Shown here: one piece after another, positions 1 to 9,091 of the stretch
Numbering within the stretch: the stretch's first letter is position 1
Layout of the letters: every line of letters begins with the position of its first letter
NCBI RefSeq assembly: GCF_017353255.1
Contig: NZ_JAFMYU010000011.1
Span: 62,001 to 126,000 of the forward strand
From: Fibrella aquatilis
Lineage (GTDB): Bacteria > Bacteroidota > Bacteroidia > Cytophagales > Spirosomataceae
Direction of reading: 5' to 3'
Length of the DNA: 64,000 nt
Made by a program: the position numbers and the translations under genes
Notes under the pieces: model-generated
Database searches by the model: none
What the model saw: only the letters and a program-made list of their open reading frames with translations
Told to the model about the DNA's origin: nothing

Positions 1-464
1 AGAGCGAGACGGTTGCCAACATTGCCAACGTGTTCGGCGATTACACTTCATGGCAGTACAATTTGCTCTTTGCGTTCTTAATCATTGTGTTCACGTTCTT
101 CTATACGGCTATCTCCGTCAATCCGACGCAGATATCGGATGATATGAAGCGGAGCGGTGGTTTCATTCCAGGTGTTAAGCCAGGTATTGCTACCTCCGAA
201 TACATTGGTACTGTACTTGACCACATCACCCTGCCAGGTGCAATCATGCTGGCGATGGTAGCTATTCTGCCTTCGTTTGCCAGCAAACTTGGCATGACAA
301 CAGCCTTTGCTGCCTTCTTTGGTGGCACGTCGCTACTGATCATGGTGGGGGTTGTGTTGGATACGCTGCAACAAATTGAGAGTTATCTGTTGATGCGTCG
401 TTACGAAGGGCTGATGAAGTCAGGTCGAGTAAAGGGGCGTACAACTGATGCAGTGACGGTTTAA
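1..464 (+). CDS. secY: Preprotein translocase subunit SecY, 3' part (5' end outside window)
   Basis: This is the C-terminal part of the SecY channel, the core of the SecYEG translocon that moves proteins through and into the inner membrane. The reading frame is open from base 3, so the gene starts upstream of the window. Visible are the last transmembrane segments, the loop with SVNPTQISDDMKRSGGFIPG and PG..T..Y before the next helix, and the basic cytoplasmic tail with YEGLMKSGR; all are typical of the SecY C-terminus. It is followed 14 bases later by map, the usual order in the Bacteroidota spc/alpha ribosomal cluster. Only about 154 codons are present. Confidence 0.97.
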   Translation, partial: SETVANIANVFGDYTSWQYNLLFAFLIIVFTFFYTAISVNPTQISDDMKRSGGFIPGVKPGIATSEYIGTVLDHITLPGAIMLAMVAILPSFASKLGMTTAFAAFFGGTSLLIMVGVVLDTLQQIESYLLMRRYEGLMKSGRVKGRTTDAVTV

Positions 465-478
465 TCTGTGCTGGTAGT

Positions 479-1306
479 ATGATCTATTTGCGGAGCGACG
501 AGGAGGTTGAGATCATTCGGCAGAATGGACAAGTGCTTGGAAAGGCTCATGCTGAAGTGGCTAAGCTGATTCGGCCAGGGGTCACTACGAAGGAACTTGA
601 CGCCGTTGCTCAGACGTTCATTAAGGATAATGGGGGCATTCCCTCGTTTTTGAACTTCAATAATGGCACTGCCACCCGGTTTCCGGGTGCTTTGTGCATC
701 TCCGTCAATGAAGTAGTAGTACATGGTTTTCCCAGCCATTACGAACTGAAAGATGGTGACATTATTTCGGTAGACTGCGGTGTACATAAGCATGGTTATC
801 ATGCCGATAGTGCTTATACATATCCAGTTGGGGAAGTAAGCCTGAGTGTGCGAAAGCTGTTAATGCGTACCAAAGAATCATTGTACGTAGGCATTGCAAA
901 AGCTATTGATGGCAATCGGATTGGTGACATTGGCTATGCCATTCAAGCCTACGCTGAGCACCACGGGTATAGTATAGTGCGCGAACTGGTTGGGCATGGC
1001 GTAGGGTCAAACTTGCATGAAGAGCCGCAGGTACCAAACTACGGAAAGCGTGGACAGGGAGTGAAGTTGAAAGACGGCATGGTACTGGCTATCGAACCAA
1101 TGATAAACTTTGGTAAGAAAGGAGTTGTGCAAGAGCGGGATGGGTGGACAATACGTACGGCCGACCGTAAGCCTTCGGCTCACTTTGAGCATACCGTGGC
1201 AGTGCATAAAGGGAAAGCTGATGTACTTACCACGTTTGAATACATTGAAGCAGTGACGGCCAACACGAGTTTAGCCATCGAGTTGAACGAGACTGCTGCG
1301 GTTTAA
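479..1306 (+). CDS. map: Methionine aminopeptidase, type I
   Basis: It removes the initiator methionine from nascent proteins in the cytoplasm. The 275-residue length fits type I MAPs without an N-terminal extension. The five metal ligands are recognisable: the two Asp in [19 protein letters not shown], the His in [12 protein letters not shown], the Glu in AIEPMIN and the Glu in HFEHTVAV. The ATG lies 14 bases after the secY stop and seven bases separate its stop from infA, so it is co-transcribed with the ribosomal operon. The C-terminus runs about 20 residues beyond the catalytic fold. Confidence 0.97.
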   Translation: MIYLRSDEEVEIIRQNGQVLGKAHAEVAKLIRPGVTTKELDAVAQTFIKDNGGIPSFLNFNNGTATRFPGALCISVNEVVVHGFPSHYELKDGDIISVDCGVHKHGYHADSAYTYPVGEVSLSVRKLLMRTKESLYVGIAKAIDGNRIGDIGYAIQAYAEHHGYSIVRELVGHGVGSNLHEEPQVPNYGKRGQGVKLKDGMVLAIEPMINFGKKGVVQERDGWTIRTADRKPSAHFEHTVAVHKGKADVLTTFEYIEAVTANTSLAIELNETAAV

Positions 1307-1313
1307 GGCAACT

Positions 1314-1532
1314 ATGGCGAAGCAAAATTCGATTGAACAGGATGGTATCATTCTCGAAGCATTGTCAAACGCAATGTTTCGGGTTGAGTTGGCCAACAAG
1401 CATGAAGTGATTGCACACATATCGGGTAAGATGCGGATGAACTACATCAAGATCCTGCCCGGTGACCGTGTGAAGTTGGAGATGTCGCCTTATGATTTGA
1501 GTAAGGCGCGGATTGTGTACCGGTACAAGTAA
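1314..1532 (+). CDS. infA: Translation initiation factor IF-1
   Basis: This is a 72-residue OB-fold factor that binds the 30S A site during initiation. The sequence [17 protein letters not shown], the ..[14 protein letters not shown] core and the ARIVYRYK end match the family over its full length. It lies between map and rpmJ, the conserved position. No oddities were seen. Confidence 0.97.
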   Translation: MAKQNSIEQDGIILEALSNAMFRVELANKHEVIAHISGKMRMNYIKILPGDRVKLEMSPYDLSKARIVYRYK

Positions 1533-1546
1533 AATGACTAGCAACC

Positions 1547-1663
1547 ATGAAAGTCAAAGCGTCGATTAAAAAGCGCAGTGAAGACTGCATCGTGATCCGT
1601 CGGAAAGGAAAACTCTACGTGATCAACAAAAAGAATCCCCGTTACAAACAAAGACAAGGTTAA
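1547..1663 (+). CDS. rpmJ: 50S ribosomal protein L36, zinc-less (C-) form
   Basis: This 38-codon gene starts at ATG 1547 and ends in TAA before rpsM. It reads [14 protein letters not shown], then [15 protein letters not shown] and NPRYKQRQG, matching L36 over its full length. The classical zinc ribbon uses C11, C14, C27 and H33; here residue 11 is Ser, 27 is Asn and 33 is Tyr, and only C14 remains. The protein therefore cannot form the usual zinc site and is of the C- type, which is often favoured when zinc is scarce. It sits at the standard infA-rpmJ-rpsM position. Confidence 0.95.
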   Translation: MKVKASIKKRSEDCIVIRRKGKLYVINKKNPRYKQRQG

Positions 1664-1669
1664 GCACAC

Positions 1670-2047
1670 ATGGCACGTATTGCAGGTGTTGACATCCCCG
1701 ATAAGAAGCGCGGCGCTATTTCGCTGACGTACATCTACGGTATCGGTCGGAGCGCAGCGAAAACGATCCTGACGAAAGCAGGCGTCGACGAAAACAAGAA
1801 AGTAAGCGAGTGGAACGACGATGAGTCGAGTGCCGTTCGTAACGCGATCAGTAACGAATTCAAGGTGGAAGGTGCCCTCAAGTCAGAGGTGCAACTAAAC
1901 ATCAAGCGTTTGATGGACATTGGCTGCTACCGTGGTCTGCGTCACCGCAAAGGGCTGCCCGTTCGTGGTCAGAAAACCAAGAACAACTCACGCACCCGGA
2001 AAGGCAAGCGTAAGACGGTTGCAAACAAGAAGAAGGCAACGAAATAA
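1670..2047 (+). CDS. rpsM: 30S ribosomal protein S13
   Basis: This 125-residue protein of the 30S head contacts S19 and the P-site t[13 protein letters not shown] at the N-terminus, the [12 protein letters not shown] helix-turn motif, [28 protein letters not shown] and a Lys-rich tail are diagnostic. Its ATG lies six bases after the rpmJ stop. The gene is followed by an unusual phased repeat before rpsK, instead of the tight spacing seen among the upstream genes. Confidence 0.97.
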   Translation: MARIAGVDIPDKKRGAISLTYIYGIGRSAAKTILTKAGVDENKKVSEWNDDESSAVRNAISNEFKVEGALKSEVQLNIKRLMDIGCYRGLRHRKGLPVRGQKTKNNSRTRKGKRKTVANKKKATK

Positions 2048-2052
2048 GTAAA

Positions 2053-2145
2053 TGGTCATTCATAGTCATTGATCGTCATTTGTTGTCATTGGTTGTGTTT
2101 TAGCAATGAATGACCACTAATGACAATGAATGACAACCGAATGAC
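2053..2145. repeat. Phased GTCATT/AATGAC inverted repeat array
   Basis: GTCATT begins at 2055, 2065, 2075 and 2085, exactly every 10 bases. The reverse complement AATGAC then begins at 2109, 2119, 2129 and 2140. The two halves can pair into a long imperfect hairpin; the outer 11 bases, 2053-2063 and 2106-2116, pair perfectly. It lies in the rpsM-rpsK gap. It may be an RNA structure that modulates expression within the operon or a degenerate mobile repeat; which one is not decidable from the sequence. Confidence 0.8.
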
Positions 2146-2159
2146 GATTATCTAAGCAA

Positions 2160-2555
2160 ATGGCACAAGCAAAACGTAAGGATAAAGCGAAGAAACGCAT
2201 TGTCGTAGTTGAATCAGTTGGTCAGGTACACATCCGGGCTACGTTCAACAATATAATCATCTCGGTAACGAACATGAACGGTCAGGTGATCTCATGGGCA
2301 TCGGCTGGTAAGATGGGTTTCCGGGGTTCTAAGAAGAACACCCCTTATGCCGCGCAAACTGCGGCACAAAACTGCGCTCAGGTAGCTCACGAATTGGGTA
2401 TGCGCAAGGCAGAAGTATTTGTGAAAGGACCAGGTGCCGGTCGTGAATCAGCCATCCGGACGATTCAGAACACGGGCATCGAGGTGACTACAATTCGGGA
2501 CATTACGCCCCTGCCACACAATGGTTGCCGCCCTCCAAAGCGTCGGCGCGTTTAA
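2160..2555 (+). CDS. rpsK: 30S ribosomal protein S11
   Basis: This 131-residue protein is part of the 30S platform. Recognisable are [16 protein letters not shown], the [14 protein letters not shown] segment, the [13 protein letters not shown] motif and the C-terminal [18 protein letters not shown], all hallmarks of S11. The ATG at 2160 follows the phased repeat directly. About 130 bases with no recognisable gene separate it from rpsD. Confidence 0.97.
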   Translation: MAQAKRKDKAKKRIVVVESVGQVHIRATFNNIIISVTNMNGQVISWASAGKMGFRGSKKNTPYAAQTAAQNCAQVAHELGMRKAEVFVKGPGAGRESAIRTIQNTGIEVTTIRDITPLPHNGCRPPKRRRV

Positions 2556-2688
2556 GTACAATCAGTTGATTTGCAAGTATTTGGTTGTCGTAGTATCTAT
2601 AACAGTCAGGTAGTTGCCGCAGCGATGAATACGAGCGGGCGACATTGAGTTGTGTCCGTTCCTTGTTTCACATTATTCATTTCACATA

Positions 2689-3294
2689 ATGGCACGTTAC
2701 ACTGGCCCCAAGGCCAAAATTGCCCGTAAGTTTGGTGAGCCGATCCTCGGACCCAGTAAAGCCTTACAGAAGAAGAATTATGCGCCCGGTATGCACGGCC
2801 GTGGCCGGAAGCGCAAAACGTCGGAGTATGCTGAGCAGCTCCAGGCGAAACAAAAAGTAAAATATATCTACGGTATTCTGGAGCGTCAGTTCCGGGGCCT
2901 GTTCCATCGTGCCGCCGTTAAGGAGGGCATCACGGGTGAAAACCTGCTGAAGTTGTGCGAAGCCCGTCTGGATAACACGGTATACCGCTTGGGCATTGCG
3001 CCTACGCGCCGTGCGGCCCGTCAGTTGGTAGCTCACAAGCACATCATTGTTGATGGTGAAGTAGTTAACATTGCTTCTTATTCGTTGAAACCCGGCCAGA
3101 TCATTGGTGTACGTGAGAAATCGAAGTCGCTGGAAGCTGTGACGACTAGCTTGTCGGCCCGTAATGCCAAACGGTACAACTGGCTGGAGTGGGATCAGCA
3201 GCAGTTGGCAGGTACGTTCATCAGTTTCCCTGAGCGTGACCAGATTCCTGAGAATGTCAACGAGCAGTTGATCGTTGAATTGTATTCGAAGTAA
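2689..3294 (+). CDS. rpsD: 30S ribosomal protein S4
   Basis: S4 nucleates 30S assembly by binding the 5' domain of 16S rRNA; it is an autoregulator in some bacteria. The start [16 protein letters not shown] at 2689 is chosen over an upstream in-frame codon because it matches the family N-terminus. The S4 RNA-binding motif [28 protein letters not shown] is clear. At 201 residues the length is normal. In common with other Bacteroidota, rpsD lies between rpsK and rpoA. Confidence 0.97.
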   Translation: MARYTGPKAKIARKFGEPILGPSKALQKKNYAPGMHGRGRKRKTSEYAEQLQAKQKVKYIYGILERQFRGLFHRAAVKEGITGENLLKLCEARLDNTVYRLGIAPTRRAARQLVAHKHIIVDGEVVNIASYSLKPGQIIGVREKSKSLEAVTTSLSARNAKRYNWLEWDQQQLAGTFISFPERDQIPENVNEQLIVELYSK

Positions 3295-3372
3295 TAGTCA
3301 GCAGTAGGCTCTGATTCGTCTGGCTGCTACCCACTGTACACTTATTTTTTAGGTTGTTAACCACGAAAACGT

Positions 3373-4362
3373 ATGTCAATATTAGCTTTCCAAATGCCCG
3401 ATAAAGTCGTCATGGAAAAATCCGACGATTTTCACGGTGTGTTTGAGTTTAAGCCTCTCGAAAAGGGATACGGCGTCACGATTGGCAATGCGTTACGGCG
3501 CATTTTGCTCTCGTCACTGGAAGGCTATGCCATCACCAGTGTCAAGTTCCCCGGCGTGTTGCACGAGTTCTCTTCGATAGAAGGTGTGGTTGAAGATGTT
3601 ACAGAGATCATTCTGAACCTGAAAATGGTTCGCTTTAAGAAAGTCTCTGATATGGTCGATAACAAGATCACGGTCAATATCAAAGGGCAGTCGGTGCTGA
3701 AGGCAGGCGACATCACAAAGGCTACGGCCTCGTTTGATGTGCTCAATCCAGAACTGGTTATCTGCCACATCGATAATACCCGTGACCTGGAAATGGAGAT
3801 TTTCGTGGAAAAAGGACGAGGCTATGTGCCGTCTGACGAACCACGGGCCAACGAACTTCCATTCGGCCACATTCCTATGGATGCTGTTTACACGCCGGTC
3901 AAGAACGTCAAATTTGGCGTTGAAAACACTCGTGTGGAGCAAAAGACCGACTATGAAAAGTTGGTACTTGATATTGAAACCGACGGGTCTATTCACCCGG
4001 AGGAAGCCCTAAAAGGTGCTGCTCACATCCTGATTCAGCACTTCATGCTGTTCTCAGATCAAACCATGACCTTCGATACGGTGAAGCCGGAAGAAGATAA
4101 TGTGGTTGACGAAGAGATGCTGCACATGCGCAAACTGTTGAAAACGTCGCTGTCTGATCTGGACCTGTCGGTTCGGGCTTACAACTGCCTGAAATCAGCT
4201 GAGGTGCGTACGCTGGGTGATCTGGTTCGTCTGGAGATCTCAGATATGATGAAGTTCCGCAACTTCGGTAAGAAGTCACTGACGGAATTGGAGCAACTAG
4301 TGGCTGATAAAGGCCTGACGTTCGGCATGGACGTGGCTAAATATCGTTTAGACGAAGACTAA
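3373..4362 (+). CDS. rpoA: DNA-directed RNA polymerase subunit alpha
   Basis: The 329-residue alpha subunit dimerises to nucleate RNA polymerase assembly. The N-terminal domain shows [23 protein letters not shown] and the [15 protein letters not shown] motif. The C-terminal domain has the DNA- and activator-contacting [20 protein letters not shown] and [13 protein letters not shown] helices. An acidic linker ([11 protein letters not shown]) separates the two. The length is full and no anomaly was seen. A spacer of about 90 bases with short GTTCAATGT-type repeats follows. Confidence 0.98.
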   Translation: MSILAFQMPDKVVMEKSDDFHGVFEFKPLEKGYGVTIGNALRRILLSSLEGYAITSVKFPGVLHEFSSIEGVVEDVTEIILNLKMVRFKKVSDMVDNKITVNIKGQSVLKAGDITKATASFDVLNPELVICHIDNTRDLEMEIFVEKGRGYVPSDEPRANELPFGHIPMDAVYTPVKNVKFGVENTRVEQKTDYEKLVLDIETDGSIHPEEALKGAAHILIQHFMLFSDQTMTFDTVKPEEDNVVDEEMLHMRKLLKTSLSDLDLSVRAYNCLKSAEVRTLGDLVRLEISDMMKFRNFGKKSLTELEQLVADKGLTFGMDVAKYRLDED

Positions 4363-4451
4363 AAGGAAGTTCAACGTTCAATGTCTACTGTTCAATGTTC
4401 GGTAACGAGCTACATTAAACGTTAGACCTTAAATCTTGAACTCATTTCACA

Positions 4452-5291
4452 ATGAGACACGGTAAAAAAGATAATCACCTCGGCCGGACCCATTCGCACC
4501 GCGAAGCTATGTTGTCGAATATGGCAGTTTCGCTGATTATGCACAAGCGGATTGAGACCACGGTGGCGAAGGCGAAAGAACTTCGCAAATTCGTTGAGCC
4601 TATTCTGACGCGTGCCAAAGAAGACAACAACCAGAACCGGAAAATTGTCTTTAAAACCCTCAACCATAAAGAGGGTATGAAAGAACTGTTTGGTGAGGTG
4701 TCTGACAAAATTGCGACACGTCCCGGTGGTTATACGCGGATCATCAAGCTGGGCACCCGTAAAGGTGACGGTGCTGATACCTGCCTGATCGAACTGGTTG
4801 ATTTCAACGAAGCGCTGCTGACGGCTGCTACTGAACAGGCTACTGCCAAGACGCGCCGTAGCCGTCGGGGTGGTTCAGGTCGCAAGGCCGATGGTACTAC
4901 GGCCGCTCCTGTGGCTGCTGAAGAGGCTTCTTCGGCTGAGGTAGTAGCTGACGAAGCTCCTGCTGTTGACGCTGCAACGGTTGCCGAAACCGCACCTGTA
5001 GCTGATGCTTCTGCGGCTGGTGCTGATGACCTAACCATTGTGGAAGGCATCGGTCCTAAAATTGCCGAATTGATGAATAACGCTGGCGTCACCACGTTTG
5101 CTCAACTGGCCGATGCCAGTGACGAAACTGTACAGGCTGTTCTGACAGAAGCTGGCCCACGTTACAATGTTCACGACGTATCAACCTGGAACGAACAGGC
5201 GGCGTTGTTGCGCGATGGCAAAATGGACGAATTCAAGGCGTTGACAGACCGGCTTAAGGGCGGTAAAGACCAATCGGAATCGGCTGAGTAG
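4452..5291 (+). CDS. rplQ: 50S ribosomal protein L17 with C-terminal helix-hairpin-helix extension
   Basis: Residues 1 to about 120 are canonical L17 ([37 protein letters not shown]), a protein near the peptide exit tunnel. L17 is usually only 120-160 residues; this one has 279. After a basic patch ([12 protein letters not shown]) comes an Ala/Glu/Val-rich linker of about 50 residues. It ends in a compact domain of about 80 residues beginning [17 protein letters not shown], which resembles the helix-hairpin-helix or DUF4332-type fold. Similar tails occur on some other Bacteroidota ribosomal proteins as far as I recall; its role is unknown, possibly nucleic-acid or assembly-factor binding. It is the last gene of the operon, before a strong terminator. 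Confidence 0.95.
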   Translation: MRHGKKDNHLGRTHSHREAMLSNMAVSLIMHKRIETTVAKAKELRKFVEPILTRAKEDNNQNRKIVFKTLNHKEGMKELFGEVSDKIATRPGGYTRIIKLGTRKGDGADTCLIELVDFNEALLTAATEQATAKTRRSRRGGSGRKADGTTAAPVAAEEASSAEVVADEAPAVDAATVAETAPVADASAAGADDLTIVEGIGPKIAELMNNAGVTTFAQLADASDETVQAVLTEAGPRYNVHDVSTWNEQAALLRDGKMDEFKALTDRLKGGKDQSESAE

Positions 5292-5319
5292 TGAACGAAC
5301 CAATCGTTATACAGAAACT

Positions 5320-5352
5320 GGGTTAGCCGTTTATCGGTTAACCCTTTTTTTT
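5320..5352 (+). terminator. Intrinsic terminator of the ribosomal/alpha operon
   Basis: A 10-bp stem, GGGTTAGCCG pairing with CGGTTAACCC (one G-T pair), encloses a five-base loop and is followed by eight T. It lies 28 bases after the rplQ stop and before carA. Confidence 0.9.
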
Positions 5353-5385
5353 AGTCATTTCAACAACCCACAAACAAACTTGCCC

Positions 5386-6492
5386 ATGACACGGCCACAA
5401 CATGCTGAGGCATTGCTGGTTTTGCAGGATGGTACCGTATTGCACGGCCACGCGCTCGGAAAAATTGGCACCGCCGGTGGTGAAATCTGCTTTAATACAG
5501 GCATGACCGGCTATCAGGAGATCTATACCGACCCGTCCTATTTTGGCCAGATAATCATCAATACTACTTCACACATTGGCAATTACGGTGTGCAGCTGGG
5601 GCTGGAAGAAGAGTCGGCGGGGGTGAAGATCCGGGGTATGGTGTGCAACTTCTTCTCGCAGACCTATTCGCGGCACCTGGCCGACGAGTCGTTGCAGCAG
5701 TATTTCGAGCAGGCCAACATTGTGGGTATTCACGGCATTGACACCCGGCAGTTGGTGCGGCACATTCGCGACAAGGGTGTGATGAACTGCATCATTTCGT
5801 CAGCCATTTTGGACCCGGCTGTGCTGCTGGCCGAGCTGGCGAAGGTGCCTGACATGAACGGTCTGGAACTATCGTCGGAAGTATGTACGCAAGAGACCTA
5901 CGAGTTGGGTAGCACCGACGTGGCTGAGCGGTTTAAGGTGGCAGTACTGGATCTGGGCGTGAAGAAAAGCATTGTGCAGAACCTGGCTAACCGGGGTGCC
6001 TATTGTAAAGTATTCCCCGCAAAAACGCCGTTTGCCGAGCTGCAAGCCTGGAACCCCGACGGCTATTTTATCTCGAACGGCCCCGGCGATCCGGCTGCCA
6101 TGCCTTATGCTGTGGAGACTGTGAAGCAGGCTTTGGATACCAACAAGCCTCTTTTTGGCATTTGCCTAGGCCACCAAATACTGTCGTTAGCTAGCGGTAT
6201 TTCGACCTACAAAATGCACAACGGCCACCGGGGACTGAACCACCCCGTGAAGAACCTGATCACGGGCTTGTGTGAAATAACGTCGCAGAATCATGGCTTT
6301 GCTGTAAAGGCCGACGAGGTGCAGGACCACGCGAATGTGGCCGTGACGCACGTTAACCTGAATGACAAGACTATTGAGGGAATCCGGCGGACAGACAAAC
6401 CAGCTTTTTCGGTGCAATACCATCCCGAAGCCTCACCCGGTCCGCACGACTCGCGCTATCTGTTCGATGATTTTGTGCAGCTGATGGAGTAG
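5386..6492 (+). CDS. carA: Carbamoyl-phosphate synthase small subunit
   Basis: This is the glutaminase subunit that supplies ammonia to CarB for carbamoyl phosphate, used in arginine and pyrimidine synthesis. ATG 5386 is preferred to the in-frame TTG two codons earlier. The N-terminal half has GGEICFNTGMTGYQEIYTDPSY. The class I amidotransferase half contains the nucleophile motif FGICLGHQ and the catalytic His/Glu of QYHPEASPGPHDS. The length of 368 is normal. carB is not nearby, so the two subunits are encoded separately, as is common in this phylum. The upstream terminator implies its own promoter, which I could not place. Confidence 0.97.
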   Translation: MTRPQHAEALLVLQDGTVLHGHALGKIGTAGGEICFNTGMTGYQEIYTDPSYFGQIIINTTSHIGNYGVQLGLEEESAGVKIRGMVCNFFSQTYSRHLADESLQQYFEQANIVGIHGIDTRQLVRHIRDKGVMNCIISSAILDPAVLLAELAKVPDMNGLELSSEVCTQETYELGSTDVAERFKVAVLDLGVKKSIVQNLANRGAYCKVFPAKTPFAELQAWNPDGYFISNGPGDPAAMPYAVETVKQALDTNKPLFGICLGHQILSLASGISTYKMHNGHRGLNHPVKNLITGLCEITSQNHGFAVKADEVQDHANVAVTHVNLNDKTIEGIRRTDKPAFSVQYHPEASPGPHDSRYLFDDFVQLME

Positions 6493-6498
6493 GATGAA

Positions 6499-6552
6499 AA
6501 GCAATGTATGTAGCATAGAAGTTTTAAAATTTCCATGCTACATGCATTGCTT
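6499..6552. repeat. Hairpin after carA
   Basis: An 18-bp inverted repeat (one mismatch) encloses an 18-base A/T-rich loop. The left arm is AAGCAATGTATGTAGCAT at 6499-6516 and the right arm lies at 6535-6552. No T-run follows, so it is a weak terminator or an mRNA 3' stabiliser. It marks the boundary between GC-rich carA and the AT-rich cassette. Confidence 0.75.
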
Positions 6553-6640
6553 GCAATAGATTCTTTATATACTTTTATTGAAACCAATTCTGATTGGTGT
6601 AAAAACCTGCCTGAATGTCTATATATAACACCTTGTACCA

Positions 6641-6862
6641 ATGAGAGATGTAAGAAGGGGAAGCATTGTGCAGCTTTTAAGTGGAGGTCCTAAAATGACA
6701 GTTGACTCATTTGAAAAGAAACTCGAAGGCCCTAGTCTAATGAAAGCAAAACGGGTTGATGATGAATCACTTGTTATATGCAAGTGGTTTGAAGACGGTA
6801 AGCTAAAAACAGGCACTTTTTCGGCAGAATCACTCATCATAGTTGATCAGCAAGACTTGTGA
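6641..6862 (+). CDS. YodC-like small protein (DUF2158)
   Basis: This 73-residue protein has the DUF2158 pattern: RRGSIVQLLSGGPKMTV near the start and VICKWFEDGKLKTGTFSAESL near the end, corresponding to the family's GDVVxLKSGGPxMTV and CxWFxxxxxxxxxFxxxxL. The function of the family is unknown; it is probably a small SH3-like barrel. The gene is AT-rich compared with carA and gldG, suggesting recent acquisition along with the next gene. No Shine-Dalgarno is seen. Confidence 0.75.
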   Translation: MRDVRRGSIVQLLSGGPKMTVDSFEKKLEGPSLMKAKRVDDESLVICKWFEDGKLKTGTFSAESLIIVDQQDL

Positions 6863-6939
6863 GTTAATCTCATGTACGTTTGAATGATGAAACTTGGTTT
6901 CTGATAATAACCATTGAGCATATTAAAAATGAAATTGAC

Positions 6940-7359
6940 ATGGGATTATTTGATTTTTTAAAACCTAAAAAGAAAAAGCAAGTTTTAACTTTTTACTCTG
7001 AAAGGCTAACAGACGTAGAAAAAGTATCAATTAATTTGATGATGGTATTTATCGTAACGCATTTAGGCCAAAGAGTTGCTCATAGTGAAGAAAAGAAATT
7101 CGTTACCATTGTAAGTAATGAAATACTTGGTTTAAATAATCAGATTATCTCTAACTTGAAAGGTGAAAATTTTGATTATACTAAAGTAGTATACTCACTT
7201 GAGCTTGAAAACAAAAAATTTTTTGCAGGAACATTTATAGAGTTAGCTAATATTATCAAAGATCAGTCTGTTATGAAGCTTGTGGCAGTTATAGTAGAGG
7301 ACATGGGATTATCATTTGAAGATGTGGTTAAGGAGCACTATAAAGGCATAAATATGTAA
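6940..7359 (+). CDS. Hypothetical protein (AT-rich, MGLFDFLK start)
   Basis: I do not recognise the function. The start at ATG 6940 gives MGLFDFLKPKKKKQ, a common N-terminus of small cytoplasmic proteins in this phylum; an upstream non-ATG start would add 20 unlikely residues. The 139 residues are mostly helical, with a hydrophobic stretch VSINLMMVFIVTHLG and several acidic helices (HSEEKKF, VEDMGLSFEDVVKEH). That arrangement could be a TerB-like helical bundle, but the metal-binding Asp pattern is not clear. Codon use is strongly AT-biased relative to the neighbours. It lies 77 bases after the YodC-like gene, probably in the same transcript. Confidence 0.6.
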   Translation: MGLFDFLKPKKKKQVLTFYSERLTDVEKVSINLMMVFIVTHLGQRVAHSEEKKFVTIVSNEILGLNNQIISNLKGENFDYTKVVYSLELENKKFFAGTFIELANIIKDQSVMKLVAVIVEDMGLSFEDVVKEHYKGINM

Positions 7360-7398
7360 ATTCTCCATTGTACAAAATGCAGTGTTCAAACTAACAAT

Positions 7399-9060
7399 AT
7401 GTTAAGTAGTGCTAGATTATTTGTCTTATTTTTATTCGGCCTGCTTTTACTGAACGTACTATCAGCGTTTGTGTATTCGCGTATTGACCTCACGGCCGAT
7501 GCGCGCTATACGCTCTCTGATGGGACGCGGACGTTGCTGGAAAATTTGCCCCAACCGGTACACATCGACGTGTTTTTAACGGGCAATCTGCCACCAGGTT
7601 TTAAGCGGCTGGAAACGGCTATTCGCGAAAACCTGGAAGAAAGCGAGGCCATTGCCGGTGCCAACTTAAGCTACCGCTTCGTAGACCCATTGCTGGGCAC
7701 AAAAGCAGAGCAGGAGAAGCGGCTGATCAGGTTGGCTGAACTGGGGCTGCAACCCACTAATTTGTTTGCCAACGAAGGCGGTACCCGTACCGAGCAACTG
7801 ATTGTACCGGGGGCGGTGGTCAGCTACGCAGGCAAGCAGGTGGGGGTATTGCTGCTGAAAGGCAACAAAGACGCCACGCCCGCTGAGCAACTGAATCAGT
7901 CTTACGAGGGTGTAGAGTATCAGTTGGCGTCGGCCATACGGCGCATCACCCAGCCGGTGGGCAGTCGGCGGAGGGTAGGGTTACTGTTTGGCCATACGCA
8001 GGTATCTCCCGAACGGTTCTCAGATCTGCTGGCTACCGTGCAGGAAACCTACGACCTGTTTTTTGCCGATTTAGGTAAACCTGGCCCACTTACCGACCTC
8101 GACGCCCTGCTGGTGCTGAAACCCGACCGACCTTTTTCGGAGCAGGAGGTGTATAAGCTGGATCAGTACGTAGTGAACGGCGGCCATGCCCTGTTTTTTG
8201 TGGATGGGCAACGAGTAGACAGCGTCAGCCGGGATGGCACGTTTGCGCAACCGCTGAATCTGGGCCTGAATGACCTGTTTTTTCGGTGGGGTGCCCGCGT
8301 GAATCAGAACGTGATAAAGGATTTGTCATGCGCCGTAATTCCGATGGATGTGGGCAATCTGGGCGACAAACCTAACATTCAACTGGTGCCGTGGCGGTTT
8401 TATCCGGTGCTGAATTCGTTTGGCAATAGTCCCATTACCCGCAACCTCGACAGGCTCTATGGCCGGTTTATCAGCACGCTGGATACGGTACAGGCACCGG
8501 GTATTCAGAAAACGATGCTGGTACAAACGTCGCCCTATACGAGCGTGCTGAAAGTGCCCGCCTTGATTGCGTATAATGAAGCCCGGCAACAGCCCGACCC
8601 TAAGACTTATACCAGCGGCACACGACTGGTGAGCGCCCTGTTTGAAGGATCGTTCACGTCCGTTTTTGCCAACCAACTCCTGCCCGATTCACTGATGAAG
8701 ACTTTCCGGGCCACTGGCAAGCCTGGCGGTGTGCTGATTTGTGCCGACGGTGATCTGGTGGTAAATGATGTAGACTACAAACGAAAAACGCCCCTACCGC
8801 TCGGCTATGACCGGTTTACGCGTACCCAGTTTGCCAACAAAGACTTTGTGCTCAATGCGATTGACTACCTCACCGACCCCAATGGCGTGATTGCGGCGCG
8901 GGCGCGGGTGGTGCCGCTTCGGCCGCTGGATGGTATTCGGGTGAAGGCCGAACGAACTTACTGGCAGGGGCTTAACGTGCTGGGACCTCTGGCCCTGGTT
9001 GCCTTTGCCGGCCTTTGCTGGACGGTTATAAGGCGGCGTAAGTATGGGCAAAACGCGTAG
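7399..9060 (+). CDS. gldG: Gliding motility-associated ABC transporter substrate-binding protein GldG
   Basis: GldG forms, with GldA (ATPase) and GldF (permease), an ABC complex linked to gliding in Bacteroidota, although many non-gliding members keep it. The 553 residues begin with a membrane helix (ARLFVLFLFGLLLLNVLSAF) and the family-typical SRIDLTADARYTLSDGTRTLLENL. A long periplasmic region follows, with a ThuA/GATase-like segment (GLLFGHTQVSPERF, LLVLKPDRPFSEQEVYKLDQYV). The end is a single C-terminal helix and a basic RRRKYG tail. gldF is not directly upstream; an AT-rich cassette occupies that place. dnaN follows, an order I recall from relatives. Confidence 0.92.
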   Translation: MLSSARLFVLFLFGLLLLNVLSAFVYSRIDLTADARYTLSDGTRTLLENLPQPVHIDVFLTGNLPPGFKRLETAIRENLEESEAIAGANLSYRFVDPLLGTKAEQEKRLIRLAELGLQPTNLFANEGGTRTEQLIVPGAVVSYAGKQVGVLLLKGNKDATPAEQLNQSYEGVEYQLASAIRRITQPVGSRRRVGLLFGHTQVSPERFSDLLATVQETYDLFFADLGKPGPLTDLDALLVLKPDRPFSEQEVYKLDQYVVNGGHALFFVDGQRVDSVSRDGTFAQPLNLGLNDLFFRWGARVNQNVIKDLSCAVIPMDVGNLGDKPNIQLVPWRFYPVLNSFGNSPITRNLDRLYGRFISTLDTVQAPGIQKTMLVQTSPYTSVLKVPALIAYNEARQQPDPKTYTSGTRLVSALFEGSFTSVFANQLLPDSLMKTFRATGKPGGVLICADGDLVVNDVDYKRKTPLPLGYDRFTRTQFANKDFVLNAIDYLTDPNGVIAARARVVPLRPLDGIRVKAERTYWQGLNVLGPLALVAFAGLCWTVIRRRKYGQNA

Positions 9061-9091
9061 AAAATACCTGCCCACAAATAGCCAAAACCCC

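Noticed and set aside
2556-2688. Possible small gene or RNA between rpsK and rpsD
   Set aside because: No start with a credible frame, no stable long hairpin and no known leader motif was found.
4363-4451. GTTCAATGT-type repeats between rpoA and rplQ as a mobile repeat
   Set aside because: Only two short direct copies are present without a mirrored partner, so it is too weak to call.
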